Notes: generated from the letters alone by a model not told the origin. Counted from the first letter of the stretch, positions 38,201-48,384 are shown. The stretch is DNA of 64,000 nucleotides from an uncultured Shimia sp. (GCA_937897325.1 CALCOY010000022.1:94200-158199), one strand, 5' to 3'. A program made the numbers and translations.

Positions 38201-38838
38201 TCACCGACGCCGAACGTAAGATGCAATTCCTCTATACCTTGCGGTCGAAGGGCGTAACGGATGCGCGGGTGATGCAGGCCATGGAAGAAGTTGACCGGGC
38301 TCCGTTTGTAACGGGGCTGTTTTCTGAACGGGCCTACGAGGACACGCCCCTTCCAATTGCCTGCGGGCAGACGATCAGTCAGCCTTCGGTCGTGGGGCTG
38401 ATGACGCAAGCCTTGAAGGTGAGCGCGCGCGACAAGGTGCTTGAGATCGGGACAGGCTCTGGCTATCAGGCCGCGATCCTCGCCAAGCTCGCGCGGCGGG
38501 TCTATACGGTCGACCGACATCGGCGGCTCGTGATCGAGGCGAAAGCAATTTTTGAAGCGCACAGGCTGCACAACATCACTGCAATCACCAGCGACGGCAG
38601 CTTTGGCGTTCCTGATCAAGCTCCTTTTGACAAGATCATTGTAACCGCCGCGGCCGAAGACCCGCCCAGCCCGCTATTGGCGCAGCTCAAAATTGGCGGT
38701 ATCATGGTATTGCCGGTCGGTCAGTCGGACGCGGTTCAAAGCCTGATACGGGTGCGAAAATCCGAAACAGGGCTCGACTACGACGAATTGAGATCGGTGC
38801 GCTTTGTTCCATTGCTCGAAGGGTTGGGCAAAGACTAG
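38197..38838 (+). CDS. pcm: Protein-L-isoaspartate O-methyltransferase
   Basis: A 213-aa SAM-dependent methyltransferase repairing isoaspartyl damage. The SAM-binding motif [11 protein letters not shown] is at residues 81-91 and [15 protein letters not shown] is diagnostic. ATG 38197 overlaps the surE stop (ATGA); a longer in-frame start at 38053 lies inside surE and is rejected. Confidence 0.95.
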   Translation: MITDAERKMQFLYTLRSKGVTDARVMQAMEEVDRAPFVTGLFSERAYEDTPLPIACGQTISQPSVVGLMTQALKVSARDKVLEIGTGSGYQAAILAKLARRVYTVDRHRRLVIEAKAIFEAHRLHNITAITSDGSFGVPDQAPFDKIIVTAAAEDPPSPLLAQLKIGGIMVLPVGQSDAVQSLIRVRKSETGLDYDELRSVRFVPLLEGLGKD

Positions 38839-38890
38839 GCGCCGCAGGACAACGAACATCGCGCAACGCCCCCGGTTACGAAGGGGCTGC

Positions 38891-40096
38891 ATGAGGACGA
38901 CGCAGATGACATTCCTTACCCGATGCCAAAGGACGGGGCTTTTACTCACATGCGCTGCTTTGGCGCTGACGGCCTGTTCGGAACCGCTTGACCTCGACTT
39001 TCGCGGTCTGACAGGTGGATTTTCCACAAGCGACGCGGCTGCTAATGCGGTGCAACCCCGGCCCGAACCGGATGACCGGGGGGTGATTTCCTACCCGAAT
39101 TATCAGGTCGCGGTCGCCCGACGCGGTGACACGTTGCGCAATGTGGCGGTGCGGGTCGGCCTGCCCGCTGAAGAGGTTTCACGCTTCAACGGGATTGATC
39201 CGGATACCGGCCTTCGCGAGGGCGAGGTAATCGCCCTGCCCCGTCGCGTGACGGAGCCGTCGCCGGCCACCGGGGCCGTTGGCACCGGTCCCATTCAGCC
39301 GCCCAGCGTTGATGTCACCACGCTTGCGGGCAATGCGATTAACAATGCACCGGCCACGCCGCGTACGCAGCAACCCGCTCCGACAGTCCCCGCACAGACG
39401 GGCGAAGAACCGACCCGCCACAAGGTCGAAAGAGGCGAGACCGCCTATTCGATCGCGCGGCTTTATGACGTGCCAGTCAAAAGCCTCGCAGAATGGAATG
39501 GGCTGGGCGGTGATTTCGCGATCCGCGAAGGGCAGTTCCTGCTGATCCCGGTCGCACGCCAGGCGCCACCGCAGCAGGCGTCACAAACGGTAACCGAAAC
39601 GACCTTGCCCGGCACGGGGTCGGAAACGCCGACCCCACCCAGCGCATCGGCGCCGCTGCCAAATCAGGATGAAACGCCGCGCGCCGCGCAGACGGTCAGC
39701 GAGGAGCCGGTCGCCGACATCGGCGAGACGACCAAGCCGACCTCTCGTGGCCGCATGGCTTTCCCCGTCGATGGCAACATCATCCGCGACTATGCAAAGG
39801 GTCGGAACGAAGGCATCGACATCAAGGGCGCCGCAGGAGGCCCTGTGAAAGCCGCCGAATCCGGGACTGTCGCCGCGATCACTGAAAGCTCCGAAGGGGT
39901 ACCGATTGTGGTGCTGCGTCACCCCGACAATTTGCTGACGGTCTATGCCAACGTGGCCGATGTCGCGGTGAAAAAGGGCGACAGTGTAGGCCGCGGTCAG
40001 AGCATCGCCAAGCTGCGCAGCGGAGACGATGCATTTGTGCATTTCGAGGTGCGGGACGGATTCGACAGCGTCGATCCAACGCCATACCTACAGTAA
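38891..40096 (+). CDS. NlpD-like LysM/LytM lipoprotein (divisome activator type)
   Basis: A 401-aa lipoprotein. The lipobox LTAC places lipidation at Cys29. Two LysM domains (about residues 70-112 and 178-220) bind peptidoglycan and are joined by Pro/Thr/Gln-rich linkers. The C-terminal LytM/M23 domain (about 295-400) has lost catalytic metal ligands: GIDIKG lacks the first His and YANVADV replaces YAH. This is the pattern of NlpD/EnvC-type amidase activators rather than a hydrolase. It follows surE-pcm as nlpD does in E. coli. Confidence 0.82.
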   Translation: MRTTQMTFLTRCQRTGLLLTCAALALTACSEPLDLDFRGLTGGFSTSDAAANAVQPRPEPDDRGVISYPNYQVAVARRGDTLRNVAVRVGLPAEEVSRFNGIDPDTGLREGEVIALPRRVTEPSPATGAVGTGPIQPPSVDVTTLAGNAINNAPATPRTQQPAPTVPAQTGEEPTRHKVERGETAYSIARLYDVPVKSLAEWNGLGGDFAIREGQFLLIPVARQAPPQQASQTVTETTLPGTGSETPTPPSASAPLPNQDETPRAAQTVSEEPVADIGETTKPTSRGRMAFPVDGNIIRDYAKGRNEGIDIKGAAGGPVKAAESGTVAAITESSEGVPIVVLRHPDNLLTVYANVADVAVKKGDSVGRGQSIAKLRSGDDAFVHFEVRDGFDSVDPTPYLQ

Positions 40097-40105
40097 AGTG
40101 GGGCG

Positions 40106-40945
40106 CTATAGGCGAACACCCTGTCGACCGGCAAGATCAGTGAAGTATTGCCAAGCGACGCGGCCTGATCTCGCACCGCGTGTGGCTTGCCATTCAATCG
40201 CCTCGGCGCGCAGCGTGTCATCTTCGATCTTGACCCCGTAGGCATCACAATAGCCGCGGATCATGGCGAGGTACTGATCCTGATTGCAGGCATGAAAACC
40301 CAGCCAAAGACCGAAGCGGTCGCTGAGCGAGACCTTTTCCTCGACCGCTTCAGACGGATTGATCGCGCTGCTGCGCTCGTTTTCGATCATGTCGCGGGGC
40401 ATCAGATGTCGGCGGTTGGATGTGGCGTAAAGGATGACATTGTCGGGCCGACCCTCAATGCCCCCATCCAGAACAGCCTTGAGCGATTTGTAGTGCTGGT
40501 CATCGTGGCTAAAGCTGAGATCATCGCAAAAGAGGATAAAGCGCGCCTCGGCGCCGCGCAGCATCTTCAATAGACGCCCAACCGAAGGCAAGTCTTCTCG
40601 GTGGAGTTCGACGATTTTCAGCGCTTCATGTGCTTTTTGAACCTCGGCGCCTACGGCTTTGATGACGCTGGATTTTCCCATACCACGCGCACCCCAGAGA
40701 AGGGCGTTGTTGGCCGGCAGGCCTTTGGCGAATTGTGTTGTGTTGGCCAGCAAGGTTTCGCGCGTTCGGTCGATACCGACCAGCAGGTCGAGGTCGACCT
40801 TTGCGACACTTGGAACAGGTTCGAGCCGGTCTGGATCAACCTGCCAGACAAAGGATGGAGCAGCCGCGAAATCCGGCGTATCGGCAAGCCGAGGGGCGAT
40901 GCGTTCAAGAGCGTCGGCAATACGCTCCATCGGGTCACGCGTCAC
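40106..40945 (-). CDS. DUF815-family AAA-type ATPase
   Basis: A 279-aa P-loop ATPase. Walker A is GARGMGKSS (residues 85-93), the Walker B equivalent is ILFCDDLSF, and a sensor-type segment reads [17 protein letters not shown]. These are typical of the DUF815 (COG2607) group. The stop of this gene faces that of the nlpD-like gene, and its start overlaps the tatC stop by 4 bp, making it the last gene of tatABC-DUF815. The biochemical role of the family is not established. Confidence 0.85.
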   Translation of the reverse strand: MTRDPMERIADALERIAPRLADTPDFAAAPSFVWQVDPDRLEPVPSVAKVDLDLLVGIDRTRETLLANTTQFAKGLPANNALLWGARGMGKSSVIKAVGAEVQKAHEALKIVELHREDLPSVGRLLKMLRGAEARFILFCDDLSFSHDDQHYKSLKAVLDGGIEGRPDNVILYATSNRRHLMPRDMIENERSSAINPSEAVEEKVSLSDRFGLWLGFHACNQDQYLAMIRGYCDAYGVKIEDDTLRAEAIEWQATRGARSGRVAWQYFTDLAGRQGVRL

Positions 40946-41817
40946 TTGTAAACCTCGTCCTCGTCAAATGCTTCCTCGTCATCGTCATAGTAGCCATCCG
41001 CGCGCAATTTCTCTTCGCGCTTCTTTTCCACACGGGCGACCAGGAAGATCGAAACTTCGTAAAGGCCGTAAACCACCACGAACAGGATGACCTGGGTGAT
41101 AACGTCGGGCGGTGTGACAAGGGCGGCAAGAACGAGAATACCCACCACCGCGTATTTGCGCACGTTACCTAGGCCTTCGGCGCTGACCAGCCCTGCCTTG
41201 CCCATCAGCGTCAGAAGCACGGGCAGTTGAAAACACATCCCGAAGGCGACAATGAACTTGATTGTCAGATTCAAATACTCCTGAGCAGAGCCCTGGAATA
41301 CCACGCTCAGACCTGGTTGGTTGCCAGGTTCACCCGCCGGCAAGGCAGCACCATCGTTGCCGAACTGCTGGAAGCCAAGGAAGAAGTCGTAGGCCAGCGG
41401 AGTGACAACGTAGAAAGCAAAGGATGCGCCCAAAAGGAACATGACCGGTGAAGAGATCAAGAAGGGCAGAAACGCGCCCTTTTCGTTTTTATACAGACCC
41501 GGTGCCACAAAGCGCCACATCTGGTGGCCGATCACCGGAAAGGCCAAGATGAAACCGCCCAAAAGCGAGACCTTGATGGCAACGAAGAAGCCTTCTTGCG
41601 GCGAGATGAAGATCAGATCGCAATCCTGCCCGCGCTCGCTGAGCACGGTGCAAAGCGGGTTGGTGAGGAAGTTGAAGATCGGTGTGGCGACCGTGAAGCA
41701 AATGATCATACCGATCAGGAACGCCAAGACCGAGCGGATGATGCGGGTGCGCAGTTCAGCCAGGTGTTCGATCAGCGGCGCGGCGCTATCATCAAGATCA
41801 TCTTCTACTTGGCTCAT
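40942..41817 (-). CDS. tatC: Sec-independent translocase TatC
   Basis: A 291-aa six-helix membrane receptor for twin-arginine precursors. The N-terminal motif [11 protein letters not shown] and the conserved [21 protein letters not shown] loop are diagnostic. An acidic C-terminal tail ([12 protein letters not shown]) is notable. The order tatA-tatB-tatC supports a complete Tat system, which could serve the Tat-signal molybdoenzyme at 25 kb. Confidence 0.96.
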   Translation of the reverse strand: MSQVEDDLDDSAAPLIEHLAELRTRIIRSVLAFLIGMIICFTVATPIFNFLTNPLCTVLSERGQDCDLIFISPQEGFFVAIKVSLLGGFILAFPVIGHQMWRFVAPGLYKNEKGAFLPFLISSPVMFLLGASFAFYVVTPLAYDFFLGFQQFGNDGAALPAGEPGNQPGLSVVFQGSAQEYLNLTIKFIVAFGMCFQLPVLLTLMGKAGLVSAEGLGNVRKYAVVGILVLAALVTPPDVITQVILFVVVYGLYEVSIFLVARVEKKREEKLRADGYYDDDEEAFDEDEVYK

Positions 41818-41821
41818 AGGG

Positions 41822-42265
41822 TCACTCTTTGGGGGCGTCTGGCTTGAGCGCCGCTTCGTAGTCTTCGGCCTTTTTCAGCGCTTCTTGCGCCTCTCGGGCC
41901 TTGCGTTCTGCCGCAGCGCGGGCCGTGGCGGCCTGTATCTTTTTCGACGTCTCAGCGCGTTCTGCGGCAAGCTTGCCCGTTTCGCTTTCGGGGTCGAAAT
42001 TCGTCAGATCTGCCGCCGCCTCTTTCACGCCGTCCATGGCACTTGAAACCGGGTTTGTTGCCGTCCGGATTGTCTTTTGAATGTCCTTCACACCAGCCTC
42101 ATCAGCGGCCTGGTTCATGGCAGAGGAAAACTCACGCGCCATGCCCTTCGCCTTGCCGACAAACCGCCCGATATTGCGGAATAGGACAGGAAGGTCCTTG
42201 GGGCCGACCACGATCAGCGCAACGATCCCGATAACAAGTAGCTCGGTCCAGCCGAGGTCGAACAT
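41822..42265 (-). CDS. tatB: Sec-independent translocase TatB
   Basis: A 147-aa protein with a single N-terminal membrane helix ([20 protein letters not shown]) followed by the GPKDLP motif. A long amphipathic and charged helical tail rich in Ala, Glu and Lys follows, as expected for TatB. It is 5 bp after tatA. Confidence 0.94.
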   Translation of the reverse strand: MFDLGWTELLVIGIVALIVVGPKDLPVLFRNIGRFVGKAKGMAREFSSAMNQAADEAGVKDIQKTIRTATNPVSSAMDGVKEAAADLTNFDPESETGKLAAERAETSKKIQAATARAAAERKAREAQEALKKAEDYEAALKPDAPKE

Positions 42266-42270
42266 GCGGG

Positions 42271-42486
42271 CTAGACCTTGTCTTTTTCGGTCTCGGGCGT
42301 GATGTCCTTGGCCTCGTCCGCGCTTGCATTCTCAAGCTCGTCCTGGCCGTCCTTGATGCCCTTTTTGAAGCTTGTAATGCCCTTGCCGACTTCGCCCATC
42401 AGGCTTGAGATCTTGCCGCGTCCAAACAGGACAAGCACCACAACGGCGATCAGTAGAATGCCCGGCAGGCCTATATTGTTCAACAT
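42271..42486 (-). CDS. tatA: Sec-independent translocase TatA
   Basis: A 71-aa pore-forming subunit. The short membrane helix ([19 protein letters not shown]) with the conserved FGRGK hinge is followed by an amphipathic helix ([18 protein letters not shown]). ATG 42486 gives the normal TatA N-terminus; an in-frame extension to 42516 is rejected. Confidence 0.93.
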   Translation of the reverse strand: MLNNIGLPGILLIAVVVLVLFGRGKISSLMGEVGKGITSFKKGIKDGQDELENASADEAKDITPETEKDKV

Positions 42487-42626
42487 TTCAGAACTCCTCG
42501 TTGGATTGGGCCGCACTGGCGGCCCGGCAGGTCTTGTGCTGGTCTAGTGGGTCGGATCGGCCACGGGAAGGGCATGGCGAAACATATCCGTGTCGGAACG
42601 CGCTGATTTTGATGGTTCAGCGTGCA

Positions 42627-42659
42627 TTGCGTAGATTAACTGACAGGTTTATGTCAGTT
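42627..42659 (+). promoter_or_regulatory. Promoter with overlapping perfect dyad upstream of the WYL regulator
   Basis: An 8-bp perfect inverted repeat (aactgaca, 6-nt spacer, tgtcagtt) occupies 42638-42659. It overlaps a possible -10 (tatgtc, 42650-42655) that lies 17 bp from a -35-like ttgcgt (42627-42632). Such a promoter would start transcription within a few bases of the ATG at 42664. The dyad is a likely autoregulatory operator. Confidence 0.5.
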
Positions 42660-42663
42660 GGAT

Positions 42664-43359
42664 ATGACCAGAGATGACAGATTGTTTCAGATCGTACGCA
42701 TTCTTCGCGAAGGCGGACTACACCGAGCTGAGGACATCGCTGCGCGGACCGGCGTATCAGTGCGCACGATTTATCGGGACATGGAGGCGCTGGGGCGGTC
42801 AGGAGTTCCGGTGTCAGGGGCGCGGGGCGTGGGTTACCGGGTTGCGGACACGATCAGCCTGCCGCCGCTGACCTTGACACCTGATGAACTTGAGGCGCTG
42901 AACCTCGGCATGGCGGTTGTGGCGGAAGCGGCGGATACCGCATTGCGCGAGGCGGCCTTGCGCTTAACGAAGAAACTGGATGCAGCCCTGCCTGAACGCA
43001 GCATCGCAGAAGCGGAGCAATGGAAGCACGCCGTCCATCCGTTCGCGGATGCGGCGCGGGCATTTTTACATCTCCCGACGCTGCGGGCAGCGATCAGGGC
43101 GCGGCAAAAACTGCGCCTGACCTATCAATCAAAGGAGCATCGCATAAAGACACAAGTCGTAAGACCGTTGGAGGTGGAGTATTGGGGGCGAATATGGACA
43201 TTGACCGGATGGTGCGAATTACGGAAGGGTTTCAGAGAGTTCCGAGTCGATCTTATTGCGTCGGCTGAGGCATTACCCGAGATGTTTATCGACGAGCCGG
43301 GCAAACGGCTCGTCGATTTTTCCAAGGCGCGCCAGGCGCTACTCGGCAGCCAGCGATAG
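42664..43359 (+). CDS. YafY-type WYL-domain transcriptional regulator
   Basis: A 231-aa regulator. The N-terminal winged helix (DRLFQIVRILREGG, then DIAARTGVSVRTIYRDM) binds DNA, and the C-terminal WYL domain (YWGRIWTLTGW) probably senses a ligand. A dyad ending 4 bp before the ATG suggests autoregulation; no Shine-Dalgarno sequence is seen between them. Its 3' end overlaps the convergent RND pump gene by 21 bp. Its targets are unknown. Confidence 0.85.
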   Translation: MTRDDRLFQIVRILREGGLHRAEDIAARTGVSVRTIYRDMEALGRSGVPVSGARGVGYRVADTISLPPLTLTPDELEALNLGMAVVAEAADTALREAALRLTKKLDAALPERSIAEAEQWKHAVHPFADAARAFLHLPTLRAAIRARQKLRLTYQSKEHRIKTQVVRPLEVEYWGRIWTLTGWCELRKGFREFRVDLIASAEALPEMFIDEPGKRLVDFSKARQALLGSQR

Positions 43360-46300
43360 GGGATGATCAACCGGATCGCGCAAGATCAGCGGCTGAGGGG
43401 CTTGCGCCTTATTCTCGATCCGGCGACGGACAAGCGCAAACATGGGCGGTGTGAAGTAGAAGGACACCACCGTCGACAACAGCACGCCCCCGGCGATCGA
43501 GACCGCGAAGGGTGGCCAGAAGGCGCCACCGTCCAGGATCAGCGGAAGAAAACCCCCGAAAGTCGTCACCGTGGTCGAGACGATGTGCCGACTGGAGCCT
43601 GTTACGACGCGGGCCATTGCGGATTTGTCACCTGCGGCGGCGGCAGGGTCGGCCTGCAACCCTGTCAGGATGATGATGGCAGCGTTGATCGACACGCCGA
43701 TGGATCCGATCACCCCGATGATAGCCTGAATGCCGAATGGATATTGCCCGATGGCCAATGCCAGGACCGACAGACCTGCCGACAGAACACAGACGATCAG
43801 GGCAACGACTGTCAGGCGGAACGAATTGAAGGTCAGCGCGATCGTGGCGATCGTCAGGGTCACGATGATGCCCAGCGAAGCGAGCAGGTTGCCGACCGTG
43901 TTGGCACGCGCGTCGCTGTCACCGCCCAGAACCATTCGGTAACCCGGCGGCATCTCAAACCCTGCGGCGTCGAGGTCCGATAGGATCAGTTGCAGGGCTT
44001 CCTCCGGCAAGATGTCCGGCAAGATAAAAGCCTGCACGGTGTTGGAGCGTTCGCCATCGCTGCGAGTGATAACGCTGTGGGCGGGTTCAAGCACGGGCGT
44101 CGCGATCTCGGACAATGGAACCGCCGGGAAAGCCCCGGTTGCAGAAACGGCGGCGGCACCGGGCAGAACGATGGGCATGTCGGCAATCGCCGCCAGATCA
44201 CCGCGCAGGCCGTCGCCCAGACGGACGCGGATGGGCAATTGCTCCGTTCCTTCGATCAGCGATCCACCGGTGACACCGACGAGGGCGGCATCAAGCTGTG
44301 CTGCCACATCGGTGAGGTTCAGACCGAGAAGGCGCGCGGCAACCTCGTCGATCTGGAAGCGGATTTGGGGGGCACCACCATTCACGCCCGAGCGGACATG
44401 GGTGACCAGATCGTTGTCGGCCATGAGCGCGCGTGCCTCATCCCCGAGCTGGCGGAGCGTTTCCATGTCGGGGCCAATGATCTCGATCTCGACCGGGGCG
44501 GCAACGGGTGGTCCCTGAACAATACTGCGCACGATGACCTGCGCCTGCGGGATCTCTGTATCGAGTTGCTCTTGCAGGGCGGGGACGAGTGCTGCCGCCT
44601 CTTCGGGCGTGTGGGTGGTAATCATGGCCTGGGCGAAGCCCGGCTCCTGACTGCGGCCACCGGTGATATTGTAGTAGAAGGCGGGGCCTGATTTGCCAAT
44701 GGACCAGTAGACGCTGCGGATCCCGCCCCTTTCGGCTAACAGGCCGTCAACCCTTTCAGCCACAGCACGGGTTTCGGCGATGCCGGTACCGGGAGGCATG
44801 TCAAGTTCGAGATAGAACTGGTCCCGCTCCACGCCAGGGAAGAACTGGGCTGTCAGGGTCGGAAAGCTGGCAAAGCCAAGCGCGGGCAGGATGAGCGCCA
44901 CGGAAATGGATTTGACTGGGTGGGTCACAGCCAGACGAATGGAACCTTCGAAGGCACGGCCGAGCGCGGGCCAACGCAGACCCGCACCCTTCGCTTCCTG
45001 CGGCAGAAAAAGACCGGCGAGGGCGGGCGTAATCGTAAGTGCAATAAAAAGCGACCAGATCAACATAAGAACTACCGCGATGGCGATGGATCCGACAAAA
45101 TCACCGGCAGGGCCAGGAAGCAGGATCATCGGCGTGAAGGACAATGCCGTCGTCACGGTCGAGGCGAGCAGCGGCGCAGCGAGGCGGCGCACAGCCTCGC
45201 CGACAGCTTCCACCCGCTCCATTCCGCGTTGCAGTCGTTGGCGGACCTCGTCAGTCATGACGATTGCGGCATCGACCAGCAGGCCCAAAGCCACGATCAG
45301 GCCGGTGACCGACATCTGATGCAAAGGCAGACCAAGGATGTTCATACTGGCGAGCGTCGCCAGCGAAACGATTGGCAGGACCAGAGCAACGATGGCGGCA
45401 GCACGGAAGCCCAGCGTGACAAGGAGAACGGCAACAACAAGTCCGATCCCGATGGCCATATTCGTGGCGACATCCGTCAGGCGGTTCACGGTGTATCCGC
45501 TTTGGTCGAACATCAGCTTTTCGGTGAGGCCGAGCGGCACGGCAACAGCCCCCTTCGCCAGTTCATCGCGCACAAAGCCAAGCCAGACGTCGATCTGCAC
45601 ACCGTCCTGGGCCAGAACGCCGATCAGGATGGCGGGTTTGCCATCTGCAATTGCAAGCGATTCCGCCGGTTCCAGGGCACCCCGCGTGATGCTGGCGATG
45701 TCGCCCAAGCGGATTGTGGCGCCATTCGCGTTTTCGCGCAGAACGACCTGGCGGAGGCGATCAATCGACGTCACCTCACCCGATATATTGATATTATAGT
45801 CCTGGCCTTCGCCTTGCAGCCGACCAGCCTGCACTTTGCCATCAGCGGCGGTGACCAGGCGCGAGATTTCGGCGGCGGTCAGACCTAACGCCGCCGCCCG
45901 ATCGGGGTCGATCTGGACGAGAACCTCTTCGTCAGGCGCTCCGAAAAGATCGACAGCCTTTGTCGACGGTATGCTGCGCAGCCGGTCGCCTAGGGCTTCG
46001 GCATGGCGACCCATCAACGAAAGCGGCACGGCGTCATGATCGGCCTCAATCGCAATAACAGCGGAATAGGCCGAGATGCCTTCGGCGTTGAAATCAGGCG
46101 CTTGTACACCGCCTGGGAAATCGGCACGCGCATCTTCGACGGCATCACGTGCCTCTGCCCAGACCTGTTCGATTTCCGCCTCGCCCAGCGTTTCCAAAAG
46201 TTCGATGGAAACGACCGACACACCCGAACGAGAGACCGAGGTAATGCTATCGATCTCGGCGATTTCACGCAGTTCATCTTCGATCTCCGCGGTGACAAGC

Positions 46301-46476
46301 GCCTCGACACGGGCGGGGTCGGCGCCGGGATAGCTGGTTGTGACAGTCGCGAAAAGGTTGGTAATGGTGGGGTCTTCCTGCCGTCCCAGCGACAGAAGTG
46401 ATGAGGCACCAGCAGCGACAAAGAAGAGGATGATCAAAGCGACAAGTCGAGGTTGGCGAAAGGTAAGCGTTTCCAT
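43339..46476 (-). CDS. RND efflux transporter, inner-membrane permease
   Basis: A 1045-aa proton-driven pump of the AcrB/HAE group. The N-terminal helix is followed by the periplasmic porter domain and two six-helix sets. The transmembrane motif GLLVDAAIVMTDEVRQRL holds an Asp of the proton relay type. The order permease after adaptor (4 bp gap) and a divergent TetR gene is typical of drug or solvent efflux. No outer-membrane channel gene is in the window, so it probably shares one encoded elsewhere. Confidence 0.93.
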   Translation of the reverse strand: METLTFRQPRLVALIILFFVAAGASSLLSLGRQEDPTITNLFATVTTSYPGADPARVEALVTAEIEDELREIAEIDSITSVSRSGVSVVSIELLETLGEAEIEQVWAEARDAVEDARADFPGGVQAPDFNAEGISAYSAVIAIEADHDAVPLSLMGRHAEALGDRLRSIPSTKAVDLFGAPDEEVLVQIDPDRAAALGLTAAEISRLVTAADGKVQAGRLQGEGQDYNINISGEVTSIDRLRQVVLRENANGATIRLGDIASITRGALEPAESLAIADGKPAILIGVLAQDGVQIDVWLGFVRDELAKGAVAVPLGLTEKLMFDQSGYTVNRLTDVATNMAIGIGLVVAVLLVTLGFRAAAIVALVLPIVSLATLASMNILGLPLHQMSVTGLIVALGLLVDAAIVMTDEVRQRLQRGMERVEAVGEAVRRLAAPLLASTVTTALSFTPMILLPGPAGDFVGSIAIAVVLMLIWSLFIALTITPALAGLFLPQEAKGAGLRWPALGRAFEGSIRLAVTHPVKSISVALILPALGFASFPTLTAQFFPGVERDQFYLELDMPPGTGIAETRAVAERVDGLLAERGGIRSVYWSIGKSGPAFYYNITGGRSQEPGFAQAMITTHTPEEAAALVPALQEQLDTEIPQAQVIVRSIVQGPPVAAPVEIEIIGPDMETLRQLGDEARALMADNDLVTHVRSGVNGGAPQIRFQIDEVAARLLGLNLTDVAAQLDAALVGVTGGSLIEGTEQLPIRVRLGDGLRGDLAAIADMPIVLPGAAAVSATGAFPAVPLSEIATPVLEPAHSVITRSDGERSNTVQAFILPDILPEEALQLILSDLDAAGFEMPPGYRMVLGGDSDARANTVGNLLASLGIIVTLTIATIALTFNSFRLTVVALIVCVLSAGLSVLALAIGQYPFGIQAIIGVIGSIGVSINAAIIILTGLQADPAAAAGDKSAMARVVTGSSRHIVSTTVTTFGGFLPLILDGGAFWPPFAVSIAGGVLLSTVVSFYFTPPMFALVRRRIENKAQAPQPLILRDPVDHPLSLAAE

Positions 46477-46479
46477 CCT

Positions 46480-47625
46480 CTAGACCCCACCGCCGATGAT
46501 GCGGACCTTTTGGCCCGATGTAACCCGCTGTGGCCCCTGTTCGACAATGCGTGTGCCCGGCGGGAACGTGCCCCGGATGTAAGCGTGTTCGCTTTCGGTG
46601 TAGATTACCTCGACCATGGCGGCACGCACCACGTCTTTGGCGTCAACGACCTGCAAGGACCAAGTCCCACGCGCGCCTTCCTTCAAACTGCGAACGGGCA
46701 CCCAAGCGCCCGGCTCTTCGATGCGCGACGTGACAAAGATACTGGCCGTCTGACCCAGTGTCAGCGGCGCGTCAGCTTCCAATTGGAAGAGAGCCGTGCG
46801 CGTGCGCGTCACGGGATCAATGTCCGGACGAATGGTTTCAAGAGTGGCCTGGTATGTTTGCCCACTCACTTTTATCTGGATCTGCTGAATATCTGATCGG
46901 GCGATATCAAGCGGCAGGCCAACCCGCACATGCGGGGCGCCGTCCTGAACCAGTCCGAGGATCACCTGCCCTGACCCGAGCGTTTCCCCACCATCAACTT
47001 CCGCGCGCGTGATGAGGCCATCGGCAGGGGCGTGCAGGACGGATTTTTCCAAGCGGATCTCGATTTGTGCGAGGTCCGCATCGATCTCGCGAATGCGAGC
47101 GATCAGTTCCCGCTGCGTGGAAAGCGCCTGATCCAACCGCTCCTGGCTGGCAAATCCGCGGTCGCGCAATGCCTCATTCCGTTCAACCGTCAACTGCGCG
47201 AAATCGAGTTGGGCCGTGACTGCGTCGCGCGTAGCCAGCAGGCGATCACGGTCGGCTATCAGAAGGTCGGTGTCCAGCTTTGCGAGGACCTGGTTGCTGC
47301 GGACAGCGTCGCCCTCATCTACATAAATCTTGTCAAGGCGCCCGCCGAGTTCGAACGACAGATCAACAGTTTTGGGTGCCTCGATCTGGCCCACATAGCT
47401 GCGGCGCACATCGTAACCGTCCTCGATCTCGATAACCTTGGCCGAAACCGGAATGGCCGGCGCCACTTGCGAAGTTTCTGTAGCGGCGGCCCGTTCGCCC
47501 AGAACGCCTGCGCCAACGACAACCGCGATAGCGGCAGCACCAACAAACAAGGCCGTGAAACCCAGCGACACGATCGCGCGAACCGCGCGGACGAATAACG
47601 ATTTTTTCTGTGGCTCGGTCGGCAT
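46480..47625 (-). CDS. RND efflux periplasmic adaptor (membrane fusion protein)
   Basis: A 381-aa adaptor anchored by one N-terminal hydrophobic helix. Lipoyl-like halves (SYVGQIEAPKTVDLSFELGG and SVLHAPADGLITRAEVDGGE) flank a coiled-coil hairpin rich in Asp, Leu and Arg. A longer in-frame reading to 47772 passes through the regulatory gap; ATG 47625 (MPTEPQKK) with ggagat upstream is chosen. Confidence 0.92.
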   Translation of the reverse strand: MPTEPQKKSLFVRAVRAIVSLGFTALFVGAAAIAVVVGAGVLGERAAATETSQVAPAIPVSAKVIEIEDGYDVRRSYVGQIEAPKTVDLSFELGGRLDKIYVDEGDAVRSNQVLAKLDTDLLIADRDRLLATRDAVTAQLDFAQLTVERNEALRDRGFASQERLDQALSTQRELIARIREIDADLAQIEIRLEKSVLHAPADGLITRAEVDGGETLGSGQVILGLVQDGAPHVRVGLPLDIARSDIQQIQIKVSGQTYQATLETIRPDIDPVTRTRTALFQLEADAPLTLGQTASIFVTSRIEEPGAWVPVRSLKEGARGTWSLQVVDAKDVVRAAMVEVIYTESEHAYIRGTFPPGTRIVEQGPQRVTSGQKVRIIGGGV

Positions 47626-47667
47626 CGTGATCTCCTGCGTGAGTAGTCTGGGTTGCGTCAAGTTAAT

Positions 47668-47706
47668 GTAAGAGCTCCTTACTTTAAAGTAACGAGTTCT
47701 TACTTT
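47668..47706. promoter_or_regulatory. TetR-type operator region with overlapping palindromes
   Basis: The 133-bp divergent gap holds a perfect 14-bp palindrome (ttactttaaagtaa, 47679-47692) flanked by further copies of its half: gtaag at 47668 and ttacttt at 47700. The copies make overlapping inverted repeats about 11-21 bp apart. A minus-strand promoter (ttactt-16-tacatt) would overlap this site. It fits repression of both genes by the TetR protein. Confidence 0.6.
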
Positions 47707-47757
47707 TTGACAAGCTTTACGGAAAAGGGCAGAGAGCAGATCACTTTCGAGGCACAA

Positions 47758-48384
47758 ATGAGCGCAAAACAATCATATCATCACGGCGATCTTCGCGCCG
47801 CCCTTGTCGATGCGACCCGGGTTTTGGTTGAGGGAAAGGGGCCGGATCATTTTTCGGTGTCAGAGGCGGCGCGGGCCGCAGGCGTTTCGACAACCGCGCC
47901 CTACAAGCACTTCAAGGACCGGGAAGGAATGCTGATGGCGGTTGTCCTTGACGGCCTGGACCGCAAACAGAAGAAACTGCAGGAAGCCTTGGCAGCCTAT
48001 CCTGACCCATGTCAGGCGCGGATCGAAACGCTTGGGCGCGTCTACATCGACTTCGCCGTGAATGAACCCGGCGTCTTTCGGCTGATCTTCGGGCTTTCCG
48101 AAGGGCATGATCAGGATGAAGAGATCGCGCTCCGCGGACAAAAGATGTTCGAGATGGTCCAGAGCGAAGTCGCGGCCTTTCTTGGATGTGATCCCAATAC
48201 GGAGGATGCCCGCGATCGTGCAATGATGCTTTGGAGCTTCGTGCACGGTCTGTCGTTTCTGCTGATCGACGGAAAGGTGTCTTCGATGGGTCTTGAGCCC
48301 GATATCGACGGCATGCTGCGAGAGATCGGTTGGAGGGTTATGGTGGCAGAACCTGGCAAGTTACGAGACAAAAGCATCGGATAG
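47758..48384 (+). CDS. TetR/AcrR-family regulator of the RND pump
   Basis: A 208-aa repressor. The N-terminal helix-turn-helix (VSEAARAAGVSTTAPYKHFKD) and a helical ligand-binding domain ending near LREIGWRV are present. It is divergent from the RND adaptor and permease, which it probably represses until an inducer binds. ATG 47758 is preferred to the longer in-frame extension through the operator. Confidence 0.9.
   Translation: MSAKQSYHHGDLRAALVDATRVLVEGKGPDHFSVSEAARAAGVSTTAPYKHFKDREGMLMAVVLDGLDRKQKKLQEALAAYPDPCQARIETLGRVYIDFAVNEPGVFRLIFGLSEGHDQDEEIALRGQKMFEMVQSEVAAFLGCDPNTEDARDRAMMLWSFVHGLSFLLIDGKVSSMGLEPDIDGMLREIGWRVMVAEPGKLRDKSIG

Noticed and set aside
44920..45888. 322-aa plus-strand frame inside the RND permease
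   Set aside because: Fully antisense to a conserved pump gene; no recognisable motif.
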